Source: Planctopirus ephydatiae
Lineage (GTDB): Bacteria; Planctomycetota; Planctomycetia; Planctomycetales; Planctomycetaceae
Assembly (NCBI RefSeq): GCF_007752345.1
Contig: NZ_CP036299.1
Location: 1,937,001 to 2,001,000 of the forward strand
Length of the DNA stretch: 64,000 bases
Reading direction: 5' to 3'
The position numbers and the translations under genes are program-made. Under the pieces are notes generated by a model that was given only the letters and a program-made list of their open reading frames with translations, had not been told where the DNA came from and did no database searches. Below, piece after piece: positions 52,953 to 60,782 of the stretch; position 1 is the first letter of the stretch, and the number at the start of each line of letters is the position of its first letter.

Positions 52953-53650
52953 GGTGCCAACCTCGTCGTTTCAACGGGCCTTGTCTGGTGATCCCCGCCA
53001 TTCCCTGCGGGAACAATGGCCAGTTCTCGGCGAGCCATCGCGACGGTTTCACGAGCAAAGCTTCGATTCTCTGCCAACCGGCGAAATTTCGTTTCAAACA
53101 AACTGTTGATAAACATCAGCAGAATAGCCGCCAACAGCCCGGCAAAAGTGGACCAGATCGAATTGCCAAAGAACTGCACAATGGCCTGAATCGTTTGCCG
53201 TCCATCTTCACCAGGCGATTGCTGCAGAGCACAACCAATGGCAATGATGGTGCCCAGAACACCCGCCATCGGATAAGCCTCAATCATCGACCGGGCGACG
53301 TTATAAAGAGTCTCGAAGCTTTGCGACTGCAGGTAGCGGCGGTGTTCATCCAGCGTCACTAAACGATCCAGCAATAACCGACGTTCTGTCTTTCGCAGCG
53401 GATTTTCCAAGACATCGCGAACATCCGCCAGAAAGGCATCGATCTGATCAGAAAGACTCGAGTAAGGCTCCAGCACACTGCGATGATCCAACCCGCGTGT
53501 GAAGCGTTCGAACTCGGCAGATATTCTCTTCAAATCGCGACTGGCCCAGACCCACAGATAAAGAAAGATCAGCACATGGACGACGGCAGCTCCGGCAATC
53601 ACCGGGGTGGTCAGCCGGGAAATCTCTTCCAGCAACTCCATCGAAAACAT
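52949..53650 (-). CDS. MotA/TolQ/ExbB-family proton channel protein
   Basis: 233 aa. Membrane helices at about 13-35, 125-148 and 160-185. The channel-forming pair matches the family: YPMAGVLGTIIAIGCALQQ and FGNSIWSTFAGLLAAILLMFINSLFETKFRRL. The N-terminal cytoplasmic loop (about 50-120) is charged and helical. With the next gene it forms a two-gene stator-like unit; 4-base overlap implies coupled translation. Compared with textbook ExbB, the first segment and loop are shorter in conserved content, so it is a divergent member. Confidence 0.85.
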   Translation of the reverse strand: MFSMELLEEISRLTTPVIAGAAVVHVLIFLYLWVWASRDLKRISAEFERFTRGLDHRSVLEPYSSLSDQIDAFLADVRDVLENPLRKTERRLLLDRLVTLDEHRRYLQSQSFETLYNVARSMIEAYPMAGVLGTIIAIGCALQQSPGEDGRQTIQAIVQFFGNSIWSTFAGLLAAILLMFINSLFETKFRRLAENRSFARETVAMARRELAIVPAGNGGDHQTRPVETTRLAP

Positions 53651-53863
53651 ATTCAGGCCTTATCGAAAGTCCCAGCGACGGCAAGGTATCGGAAATCGAT
53701 GTTGATCCAGTCGTGTTAGAACTGCCACAGTTTAAGCTCACCTGACTGCGGATTCGAGTCGCAACCTGAGATCAAGACAATTTGGATCGCACACTGACAG
53801 TTGAAGATAACAATTGCATTTGCCCGTTGGTCGAGGAATGGATTCTTGAAAGCCACATTGCCC

Positions 53864-55144
53864 ATGCCTGCAGGACTTTCAATCCGAATCGCTCTGACAT
53901 CCTTCCTGTGGCAGGCAGGCGGCACGTTGACCAGCGGTGTCTTCTTTAACTGGTTCGTTCAGGAAGCGGGTGCGAAAGGCTGGATGCTGGGTTTATTGCT
54001 CGCACTGCCCGATTTATGCGGTTTAGCCGGACTGTATGCCCGGCCGCTACTTCAGAGTGGTTGGGGTCGCCGTCATCTCTGGTGGTTTTCAACAATTGTT
54101 TCCCGGCTGTTTTTCGTCTGCATGCCGGGGATTGCGCTGTTGCATCACGACTTTCCTGATCCCCAAACGGCACTCTGGCTGATCATCCTGGCGATCTCTT
54201 TAGCCAGTGTTTTTCAGGGGATTGCCTTCGCCGCCTGGAGTGACTGGATCAGTCTACTCGCTGCGCCACCACTTTGGGGAAGGACTCTCGCGATACGTTC
54301 CATGGCGATGATTGCCACACAACTGTTGCTGCCATTTATCGCAGGGGCGATTCGCGATTTTGCACAGTCACAGGCCCGCATGACTGGTTCCAATCAATTG
54401 CTGATTATGGTCTACGCAGGAATTTTTCTCACAGGCGTCCTGCTGCAATTGGTTTCTCTTCTTCCCATGCTCGCTCTGCCTGAAGTCTCGTTGGCCCAAG
54501 TTCGAAGAAGCACTGGGCTGTGGGCCACTTTGAGCGAATCGTTTCAACAACCGGGGTATGGCTGGCTGATTGCTCATGCGTGGTGTCTGGGAGCAGCGAA
54601 CGGGTTAACTCAGGCTGTTCTGGCGCAGTATCAGTTTCAGATCCTCAAAATGTCGATTCTCCCCATGCAGGCCATGTTCTCCCTGATGTACTTGATTCAA
54701 CTGCCAGCCTCCTGGCAAGGAGGGCAATTCTCTTCCAGACAACGAGAAGGATTCGTGCTGACTGTCGGAACGGCGATCACTGCCAGTTCGATGCTCTTTT
54801 TCTACTTCTCATCGCCACAGAACTGGTGGATGATTGGCGGCGCCTACGTCGTCTGGGGAGCCTTTGGTGCAGTGAACGTGGCTGGCCCCCATATGGCGTT
54901 GCGACTGAGTCCCGAGGGTGACCGCAGTGCTTCGTTCGCCGTCTTTCGACTAGGTGCTGGTATGGCCGCCGGCCTTTCAGGAATCGCAGGAGCCTTGTGG
55001 TTGAGCTGGCTGTTAGAAGCATCAACACCCGAAAACGCCATGGCGGCTTTTCAGATGTTATTTCTGGCCTCGCTGGCAGGGCGCTGCCTGGCCTCTTTGC
55101 TGGCCTGCGGAACATGGTGCTCTCAAAAACATCGCGAGAATTGA
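53864..55144 (+). CDS. MFS transporter
   Basis: 426 aa from the ATG at 53864, which begins right before the first helix; an upstream start at 53801 adds 21 residues. About twelve hydrophobic segments, including TSFLWQAGGTLTSGVFFNWFV, LLALPDLCGLAGL, LWLIILAISLASVFQGIAFAAW, LLIMVYAGIFLTGVLLQLV. The substrate is not deducible. It is divergent from the ExbB-like gene, with 213 bases between. The C-terminus ends with HREN after a last helix. No linked enzyme gene. Confidence 0.85.
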   Translation: MPAGLSIRIALTSFLWQAGGTLTSGVFFNWFVQEAGAKGWMLGLLLALPDLCGLAGLYARPLLQSGWGRRHLWWFSTIVSRLFFVCMPGIALLHHDFPDPQTALWLIILAISLASVFQGIAFAAWSDWISLLAAPPLWGRTLAIRSMAMIATQLLLPFIAGAIRDFAQSQARMTGSNQLLIMVYAGIFLTGVLLQLVSLLPMLALPEVSLAQVRRSTGLWATLSESFQQPGYGWLIAHAWCLGAANGLTQAVLAQYQFQILKMSILPMQAMFSLMYLIQLPASWQGGQFSSRQREGFVLTVGTAITASSMLFFYFSSPQNWWMIGGAYVVWGAFGAVNVAGPHMALRLSPEGDRSASFAVFRLGAGMAAGLSGIAGALWLSWLLEASTPENAMAAFQMLFLASLAGRCLASLLACGTWCSQKHREN

Positions 55145-55614
55145 AGTGTGACTGGCCAGTGGCAGTCGCAGATGCTCCTCAGAACTCCGTGACCTGCTGT
55201 TCATCCATTTGTGGATGAAGAACCATCACAGTCGTGATGTTGCGGAAATGATTCGCCTGGCGCACCTTTTCGCAACTTGATTCGAACTGGCGCTGAACTC
55301 GTTTCTGATTTGCCACATCACCGGCACGCTCCGGCAAGGCAACGAGATCCTCAAAATTTTTCTACAAGTAGTAATTTGACTCATCGTAAATGTGACCTAG
55401 CTTTCTGGTGAAGCCCTTCAGCGAGGCCAACAACAACCTTCGATGAAGCGGTCGCACGAAATGCAAATGCCAGCAACCACAAACAGATTGCCGTCTGGGT
55501 TACTGAAATTTGCGAGCCTGTATGTGGATCGGGAATCAGGGACTGCAACTCCGGTGGTAGCAGCGGGTTCTTGACACATGCTGGTCACAGTCATCATTCA
55601 GAGGGTGTGTCGAA
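55145..55614. promoter_or_regulatory. Long upstream region of the flp pilin gene
   Basis: About 470 bases. Holds a TTGACT (55376-55381), 16 bases, TAGCTT promoter-like pair, with the AATGTGACCTAG box (55389-55400) overlapping it, and a second TTGACA at 55571. A GTTGCG/CGCAAC-type hairpin lies near 55240-55280. The ribosome site AGAGGGTG is about 9 bases before flp. No gene seen. Confidence 0.45.
55389..55400 (+). promoter_or_regulatory. TGACCTA box 1, upstream of flp
   Basis: AATGTGACCTAG. Eleven of its bases recur at 57297-57307 before cpaB; TGACCTAG recurs at 56299-56306 before cpaA. It is followed by TAGCTT, readable as a -10 hexamer. It lies 214 bases before the flp start codon. Confidence 0.45.
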
Positions 55615-55788
55615 ATGCAGATTATCAACAGCGTCAAGAAGTTCCTGGTTTCTGAAGATGGTCCAACAGCCGTTGAATACGCGGTCATGCTGGCCCTGAT
55701 CGTGATCGTTTGCCTCACAGCTGTGCAGGCCATCGGCACCAACGCCGCTGCCAAGTTCCAGGACGTCGCCGATACTCTCGCGACATAG
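55615..55788 (+). CDS. flp: Flp-type pilin
   Basis: 57 aa, too short for usual ORF cut-offs. It starts MQIINSVKKFLVSEDG; the prepilin cleavage is after that Gly, and mature PTAVEYAVMLALIVIV has the conserved Glu-Tyr at +5/+6 and the hydrophobic assembly helix. It ends FQDVADTLAT. This is the structural subunit of the Tad pilus used for surface attachment. AGAGGGTG is its ribosome site. A hairpin terminator follows 26 bases after the stop, so flp can be made in excess of downstream Tad proteins. Confidence 0.93.
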   Translation: MQIINSVKKFLVSEDGPTAVEYAVMLALIVIVCLTAVQAIGTNAAAKFQDVADTLAT

Positions 55789-55813
55789 TCTGGGCTGATT
55801 CTGAAAATTCCAT

Positions 55814-55850
55814 AGCCGCCGCAAGACAGACCAGTCGTGCGGCGGCTTTT
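55814..55850 (+). terminator. Terminator of flp
   Basis: AGCCGCCGCA (55814-55823) pairs with TGCGGCGGCT (55838-55847), 14-nt loop, with TTT following. Separates the pilin from cpaA. Confidence 0.85.
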
Positions 55851-55906
55851 GGAGCATTGATGCGGGTTTCACTTACGACATTTCAGTTCACGAAACGGAT
55901 TGGTTT

Positions 55907-56011
55907 ATGTTTCCCTTTTGGATCGAATTTGCCGCCAACGGTGTCGCCGAACTGATCACCGCGACTTTTGCAGGTCTGATGGTGGCTGTCACCTTACTGC
56001 TGGGCAGATAG
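55907..56011 (+). CDS. Possible small membrane peptide in the Tad locus
   Basis: 34 codons from ATG to TAG. The peptide MFPFWIEFAANGVAELITAT followed by a second hydrophobic half FAGLMVAVTLLLGR is one amphipathic/hydrophobic helix, the make-up of small inner-membrane proteins. It sits between flp and cpaA, downstream of a terminator, with no clear ribosome site (AACGGATTGG before the ATG). It may simply be an open frame by chance; I keep it because of its composition and place. Confidence 0.3.
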   Translation: MFPFWIEFAANGVAELITATFAGLMVAVTLLLGR

Positions 56012-56294
56012 CGAATATTCCGGCAATTCACCTTCGTGCCACTTCCTGGAGTGTCATAACGAAGGACGTGTTACCGATTTCAGCCAGTCGCCAGAATGAC
56101 GTTGATTGTCATTCCGGCGTCTGGCTGTCTGTTTTTAATGTCCTTTCGATCTATTCGACTGCAACGTTTCTTCCGTGATAAGCAAGCAAAGGCCAGGAAA
56201 CTTTTGGCCATCGCAAGACATTCAGTATTCACATGGCCTGGAAATCCGGTCTGGAAAAAAGAATTCTCAAGAATTTCTTCCGTCGCCTTTGCGA

Positions 56295-56306
56295 AACATG
56301 ACCTAG
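56295..56306 (+). promoter_or_regulatory. TGACCTA box 2, upstream of cpaA
   Basis: AACATGACCTAG, followed by ATTC, so that TAGATT could be a -10 hexamer. It lies 107 bases before the cpaA start. Confidence 0.45.
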
Positions 56307-56413
56307 ATTCCCAATGAAACGGCCTTATCTGGAAGGCCGAAATCGGACTTTTCGTTGCTGGCTGAACTCCTCCTCACCAGCCCAATTGCCCCTCAAATGA
56401 AAGGTTATGGATC

Positions 56414-56965
56414 ATGGACTGGCAGAGTTTTCTCATGCAGCATTGGGATGTCAAATTTGTTTCTCTGGTGCTCATTCTTGCTGCCTGGATCGACGGTAAA
56501 GAATTGCGAGTTCCTAACTGGATTACTTTCCCCATGGTGCTCAGTGGCCTGATTTATGGCTTCGTCATGGGCGGCTGGGCCGGTCTGGGTGATTCACTGA
56601 TTGGTATGGTTGTCGGCCTGGCCTGCCTGTTGCCACTTTACGCAGTGGGTGGTATGGGCGCCGGTGACGTGAAGCTCATGGCGGGCATGGGAGCCTGGCT
56701 GGGTGCAGCTATTACGTGGCAAGCCTTTATGGTCTCAGTCGTTGTCGGTGCGATTATGGCCATCATCATGGCCTGCTATCGCAAAGATCTGCACAAGCAC
56801 GTCGGTCAGGCCATGCTGATCTGGACCGAATGGACGACCATTCGCGATCCACGCAAGCTGTCAGAAATTGCCGCTGAACGTAAGCCCCGGATGCTGCTGT
56901 TGCCCTATGGAATCCCCATCTGCATTGGATCGATTGCTTACTTTGTCTATGCCGGTCTGATCTAA
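56414..56965 (+). CDS. cpaA: Prepilin peptidase (type IV, A24 family)
   Basis: 183 aa polytopic membrane aspartyl peptidase that processes Flp pilin. The two catalytic aspartates are visible: Asp in AAWIDGKELRVPNW (about residue 27) and the GxGD motif in YAVGGMGAGDVKLMAGMG. About five hydrophobic helices. Length is that of short CpaA/TadV-type enzymes, without the methyltransferase domain of PilD. AAGG lies 10 bases before the ATG. A 12-bp hairpin follows. Confidence 0.93.
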   Translation: MDWQSFLMQHWDVKFVSLVLILAAWIDGKELRVPNWITFPMVLSGLIYGFVMGGWAGLGDSLIGMVVGLACLLPLYAVGGMGAGDVKLMAGMGAWLGAAITWQAFMVSVVVGAIMAIIMACYRKDLHKHVGQAMLIWTEWTTIRDPRKLSEIAAERKPRMLLLPYGIPICIGSIAYFVYAGLI

Positions 56966-57009
56966 AGCCAGTTTCTCGATGGATTCGAAAATCACAGTCA
57001 GAATTCATT

Positions 57010-57039
57010 GCAGACTCTGCCCTCACCGGCAGAGTCTGC
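57010..57039 (+). terminator. Hairpin terminator after cpaA
   Basis: GCAGACTCTGCC / GGCAGAGTCTGC, perfect 12-bp stem with a 6-nt loop; followed by CTGCTTTGG, so the T-run is weak. Confidence 0.6.
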
Positions 57040-57296
57040 CTGCTTTGGAATCTTGAGAAGTTTCGCAGATCGATCACGCCAATTGCACAAAATCATTTGC
57101 CAGAAGATCACTGATTTTCTGCAGAGTTCGCCATAGCAGCATCTGCGGCATAACTCGTTCAATCGTTCTGATGGTTGCAGGCGTCAAAGAGTGAAGAGTC
57201 TGCCATTTTCTGACCGATCAATGCTGACAGCGTCCATTCCGCCTCACCGCGGAGGGCTCTTTGTATCGAGTCAGGAATCTTTCGACCTGTCCTGAG

Positions 57297-57307
57297 AATG
57301 TGACCTA
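57297..57307 (+). promoter_or_regulatory. TGACCTA box 3, upstream of cpaB
   Basis: AATGTGACCTA, identical to 11 bases of box 1. It is 64 bases before the cpaB start and is followed at once by a 7-bp GCTGAAT/ATTCAGC hairpin. TATGCT just after it could be the -10. Confidence 0.5.
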
Positions 57308-57371
57308 TGCTGAATGATAGTGACAATTCAGCCTCGTTCTCTCGACCAGAGATTCCACTCGGAGTGGTACT

Positions 57372-58544
57372 ATGAAAATGAAACCCATGATTCTCATGCT
57401 GGTGGCTGTGGCCTGCGGGCTGATTGCCATGATGGGAGTTCAACAGACATTAGGCAGTCGTTCCGGAGATGCCTCCGGGCCGAAAATCAAGGTGCTCGTG
57501 GCTCGCAAAGAGGTTCAGGCAGGGACACCTCTGGATGAAACCTGCGTGGGCTTTAAACTGGTTTCGAAAAGCGAAGCTCCTGATGACGTCATCAGCAGCA
57601 AAGAAGAATACGATAAGCGGGCTCCTCGTGTGAAACTCTACGAGGGCCAGTATGTGCTCAAGAAACAGTTGGGCAATAAGGGAGAATACGGCGCATCGAT
57701 GGAGATCCCTCCGGGCATGCGCGTCGTGACTGTACCTGTCACTGCCACCATGACTCACAGCGGTTTGCTCTCCCCGGGCGACCGTGTCGATGTGCAAGTT
57801 ACCTATTCCTACACGCGTCCTAAGTACGGCAAGACATTCAAAACGCGTACTGTCCTCCAATACATCGAGGTCTGGGCCACAGATTCTGTTCGCATGGGAA
57901 CGGAAGCCGCTAAAGAAGATTCCTCTCAATCCAAGAACGTGTCCTTGCTGGTTTACCCAGGTCAGGGTGCCTTGCTGCAACTCGCACAGGAAAAAGGAAC
58001 TCTTCACCTGCTCTTGCGAGGCCGCAACGATAAAGCTCCTGCCGAGCAGACTGGTGATCTCGATGAAAATGCCCTCGATCGCAAATTGGCAGAACTGTTC
58101 GATGAACCTGAAGATCAAGAACCTGTCGCGACTCCACAAAGCGTGGCCAGCAGCCTTCCTGCTTCGCCATCACCAGCACCGGCAATGCCGCAGCCATCGT
58201 TCGCTGATTTTCTGAACTCCAGCTCCGATGAAACCGCACCTGTGGTCGAACCGCCACCTCCACCAAAGCCGACCTGGAAGATTGAGATTTTTAATGGCGA
58301 TAAAAAGCAAGTCGCTGAGTTCGAACTTCCAGAAAGCCCAGACACTGTCATGCCCTCGACCAATGCTCAGAACCAGCCCACAAAAGGTGGCTGGTTAGGA
58401 ATGCTGGGGCTGGGAAAATCGAAATCTCAGACAACGACTAGGAAAACCAATTCAGTATCCACACCCGACAATCGTACGGATCGCATCAAATCACCCGAAG
58501 ATTCACCATCGGCGATGCAATCCTCTGAAGCTATGAAAAGATAA
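57372..58544 (+). CDS. cpaB: Flp pilus assembly protein CpaB/RcpC
   Basis: 390 aa. One N-terminal span (about 6-26, ILMLVAVACGLIAMMG), then the SAF domain: KVLVARKEVQAGTPLDETCVGFK, YEGQYVLKKQL, and a domain with MRVVTVPVTATMTHSGLLSPGDRVDVQVTY as in RcpC. The C-terminal third (about 235-390) is Pro/Ser-rich and probably disordered, longer than usual. The protein sits between the inner membrane and the secretin. It is followed 215 bases later by cpaC, with no overlap. Confidence 0.94.
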   Translation: MKMKPMILMLVAVACGLIAMMGVQQTLGSRSGDASGPKIKVLVARKEVQAGTPLDETCVGFKLVSKSEAPDDVISSKEEYDKRAPRVKLYEGQYVLKKQLGNKGEYGASMEIPPGMRVVTVPVTATMTHSGLLSPGDRVDVQVTYSYTRPKYGKTFKTRTVLQYIEVWATDSVRMGTEAAKEDSSQSKNVSLLVYPGQGALLQLAQEKGTLHLLLRGRNDKAPAEQTGDLDENALDRKLAELFDEPEDQEPVATPQSVASSLPASPSPAPAMPQPSFADFLNSSSDETAPVVEPPPPPKPTWKIEIFNGDKKQVAEFELPESPDTVMPSTNAQNQPTKGGWLGMLGLGKSKSQTTTRKTNSVSTPDNRTDRIKSPEDSPSAMQSSEAMKR

Positions 58545-58662
58545 ACCAGCCAACTCAAGCGTGTTGAACCATGACTTAAACCTCGTTCAGCACGACTGAG
58601 AAGATAAGTAAAGTCTCACTTCGCGGGCCATGCGAAAACAGTCAGTGAGTGCGTACCTGAGT

Positions 58663-58745
58663 TTCAACGATCATCACCTGATCGTTGAATCACCGGGTCG
58701 CCATGAAACGAAATCAATTGTTTTTCAATCGTTCGACGGATTGAA
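58663..58745 (+). promoter_or_regulatory. Twin hairpins in the cpaC leader
   Basis: TTCAACGATCA / TGATCGTTGAA (58663-58689), perfect 11 bp with a 5-nt loop, then TTCAATC / GATTGAA (58724-58745), perfect 7 bp with an 8-nt loop. The second ends just before the GAGAGGTG ribosome site and 14 bases before the ATG. Confidence 0.6.
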
Positions 58746-58759
58746 CGAGAGGTGCAGGG

Positions 58760-60628
58760 ATGCAGGTCAGAATTCATACTCACCGCTGGCGTGCAGCACT
58801 GGTTTGGGGGCTTTGCCTCTGCCAGTCCTTTCTTTCGTATCCAGGGCTCTCTTCGTCCTCTGGAATGGCCTTCGCACAGAACGGCAATGCTCCAGTCGCC
58901 GGAGAAGTCGTTCAGATCACGGCATCGCGAACAAAGCTCGAAATTGCCGAGCGCTTTGCCCGCGTTGTCCAATTCCCGCGTAAAATTCTGCGTGTTGATG
59001 GATTTGATCCGGCAGTTCTCAGTGTGACAGCTCTCGCCCACGATCAGCTTCGAGTTCAAGGAATCACCGAAGGAATCACCACCATGGTGATCACCGACGA
59101 AAATGGTGCCATCACCACCATCGATGTCATGGTGGCTGGTGATGCTCGATTACTGCAAGCGGTCCTGAGCCGCGAATACCCCAACACCTCCGTCACCGTC
59201 ACCAAGCTGAAAGACAACGTCCTTTTGCGCGGCTGGGTGGTCGAACCACAACAAATCACCGAGATCGTGGATATCGCCAAACTGTATTATCCCAACGTCT
59301 TGAACCAGATGAAGATGGGTGGCCCGCAACAGGTTCAACTCCGCTGTAAAGTGATGGAAGTTCAACGATCCAAGCTGCGTTCACTGGGCCTCAATTTCAC
59401 TTATCTGGGCCGTAATGTCGCCTTTTCGAGTACCCCGGGTGCGATCTCTCCCCTGGATGCATTCACCGTACCGATTGGCGGGCCGCCAGGTGTTGGTCTG
59501 GCTCAGTCGGGTTTTCGTAACGCGACCATGTCATTAGGAATTGTGGGTGACGACTTTGCTTTCGGTGGTCTTCTCGAAGCACTTCGCGAAGAAGGCTTGC
59601 TCAAAATCCAGGCCGAACCAACCATCGTCACCCGAAGTGGCGAACCAGCCAAAATTGTCAGTGGTGGCGAATTCCCCATCCCTGTCCCTCAAGGTTTAGG
59701 AACCATTGCCATTGAATGGCGAGAATTCGGTGTCAGGCTGGAATCGGTTCCCATGATTCTTTCACCCAATCGTCTGAAGCAGACAATCATTGCTGAAGTG
59801 AGCGAACGAGACCTCACCAATGCCGTCACACTCAACAGCACGACAGTACCTGGCTTGACCAAACGAACTGTCGAAACTCAAGTCGAAATGAACTTTGGTC
59901 AGACGCTGGCGATCGGTGGTCTGATTTCCTCCCGTAAAACCGCACAAACATCGAAGATCCCCTTCCTGGGCGAACTTCCCTACGTGGGAGCCGCTTTCCG
60001 CCGCGTGAACTATGATGAAGCCGAAACGGAACTCCTCGTACTGATTACTCCCGAGTTCGTCAGTGCCATGGATCCCGCTCAGGTTCCCGACAGGCTGCCC
60101 GGTACCGCCTCGGCAGTGCCGACAGACCGCGAACTCTTCGGCCACGGGGTCATCGAAGTCCCCAACTATGGCGATCCCTGCCCCAATTGTGGCCCTCGCG
60201 GTGGCTCGTCCACGCCATCGGGTGTGACCGGTTCAGGCCTCTCGCCAATTCCTGCAGATTATCCACTACCACCCGCCGCACCAGGTCTGATTACTCCTGG
60301 CGGGCCATTGCCACCACCACCATCTCCCGGAATCAGCAATCCTGGTGCTGGCCAGCCATCAGCACCATGGCCAACAGAACGATCCACACCGGCACCACAA
60401 GAATTTGTACCTCCGATCAGTCCGCCAACTGGCTCACCGGGAGATATCACGGCTCCTCCCGGAGTGACTCGCAATCGCAACAACGCTTCAGCTCAATCGA
60501 TTGCCGGAAGTTCGAAGTTCAGCGGGCCTCGTGCTTCAGCAACGAATCGATCGGATGTCGAACAAGCGGGAAGCCGAAATCCAGCCTCTGGCGGTTTGAT
60601 TCAGCCTGTTTCAGGAACTCGCCCGTAG
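58760..60628 (+). CDS. cpaC: Flp pilus secretin CpaC/RcpA
   Basis: 622 aa, outer-membrane pore of the Tad pilus. Signal peptide (about 1-37, ending near FAQN), then the pilus-secretin N-domain (EVVQITASRTKLEIAERFARV ... AHDQLRVQGITEGITTMVI), a BON/N1-like unit (VLLRGWVVEPQQITEIVDIAKLYYP), and the secretin core from about 290: LLKIQAEPTIVTRSGEPAKIVSGGEFP, the VPMILSPNRLKQTI region, VEMNFGQTLAIGGLISSRKT, IPFLGELPYVGAAFRR. The last 165 residues are a Pro/Gly-rich tail, longer than in alphaproteobacteria. Leader hairpins may regulate it. Confidence 0.95.
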   Translation: MQVRIHTHRWRAALVWGLCLCQSFLSYPGLSSSSGMAFAQNGNAPVAGEVVQITASRTKLEIAERFARVVQFPRKILRVDGFDPAVLSVTALAHDQLRVQGITEGITTMVITDENGAITTIDVMVAGDARLLQAVLSREYPNTSVTVTKLKDNVLLRGWVVEPQQITEIVDIAKLYYPNVLNQMKMGGPQQVQLRCKVMEVQRSKLRSLGLNFTYLGRNVAFSSTPGAISPLDAFTVPIGGPPGVGLAQSGFRNATMSLGIVGDDFAFGGLLEALREEGLLKIQAEPTIVTRSGEPAKIVSGGEFPIPVPQGLGTIAIEWREFGVRLESVPMILSPNRLKQTIIAEVSERDLTNAVTLNSTTVPGLTKRTVETQVEMNFGQTLAIGGLISSRKTAQTSKIPFLGELPYVGAAFRRVNYDEAETELLVLITPEFVSAMDPAQVPDRLPGTASAVPTDRELFGHGVIEVPNYGDPCPNCGPRGGSSTPSGVTGSGLSPIPADYPLPPAAPGLITPGGPLPPPPSPGISNPGAGQPSAPWPTERSTPAPQEFVPPISPPTGSPGDITAPPGVTRNRNNASAQSIAGSSKFSGPRASATNRSDVEQAGSRNPASGGLIQPVSGTRP

Positions 60629-60782
60629 ACGGAACACATCGTAGGGCGAATTCAGGTCCATGGAGGAGGATTTCTGATTTGTCCTTGAACGCATCACTCA
60701 AATTCCAGGGTCAACATTCACTTCACAAGATCGTTGGGCCGGTCATTCCTGCTGGCATAGCTCGAAACCGGATGGTTGCATT

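Larger units (their letters stand above)
55789..56413. other. Leader region between flp and cpaA
   Basis: About 625 bases: flp terminator (55814-55850), a possible 34-codon membrane peptide gene (55907-56011), and the second TGACCTA box (56295-56306). A 73-codon frame at 56096-56317 overlaps that box and has no family resemblance, so it is not called. Confidence 0.4.
56966..57371. other. Leader region between cpaA and cpaB
   Basis: About 405 bases: the cpaA hairpin (57010-57039), the third TGACCTA box (57297-57307), then GCTGAAT/ATTCAGC hairpin (57309-57332). No gene seen. Confidence 0.4.

Noticed and set aside
55150-55175. Sigma-54-like promoter upstream of flp
   Set aside because: TGGCAG...GATGC has the GG and GC spaced 11 rather than 10 bases apart, and lies more than 400 bases from flp.
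56096-56317. 73-codon + strand frame between flp and cpaA
   Set aside because: It overlaps the TGACCTA box, has no family resemblance and no ribosome site.
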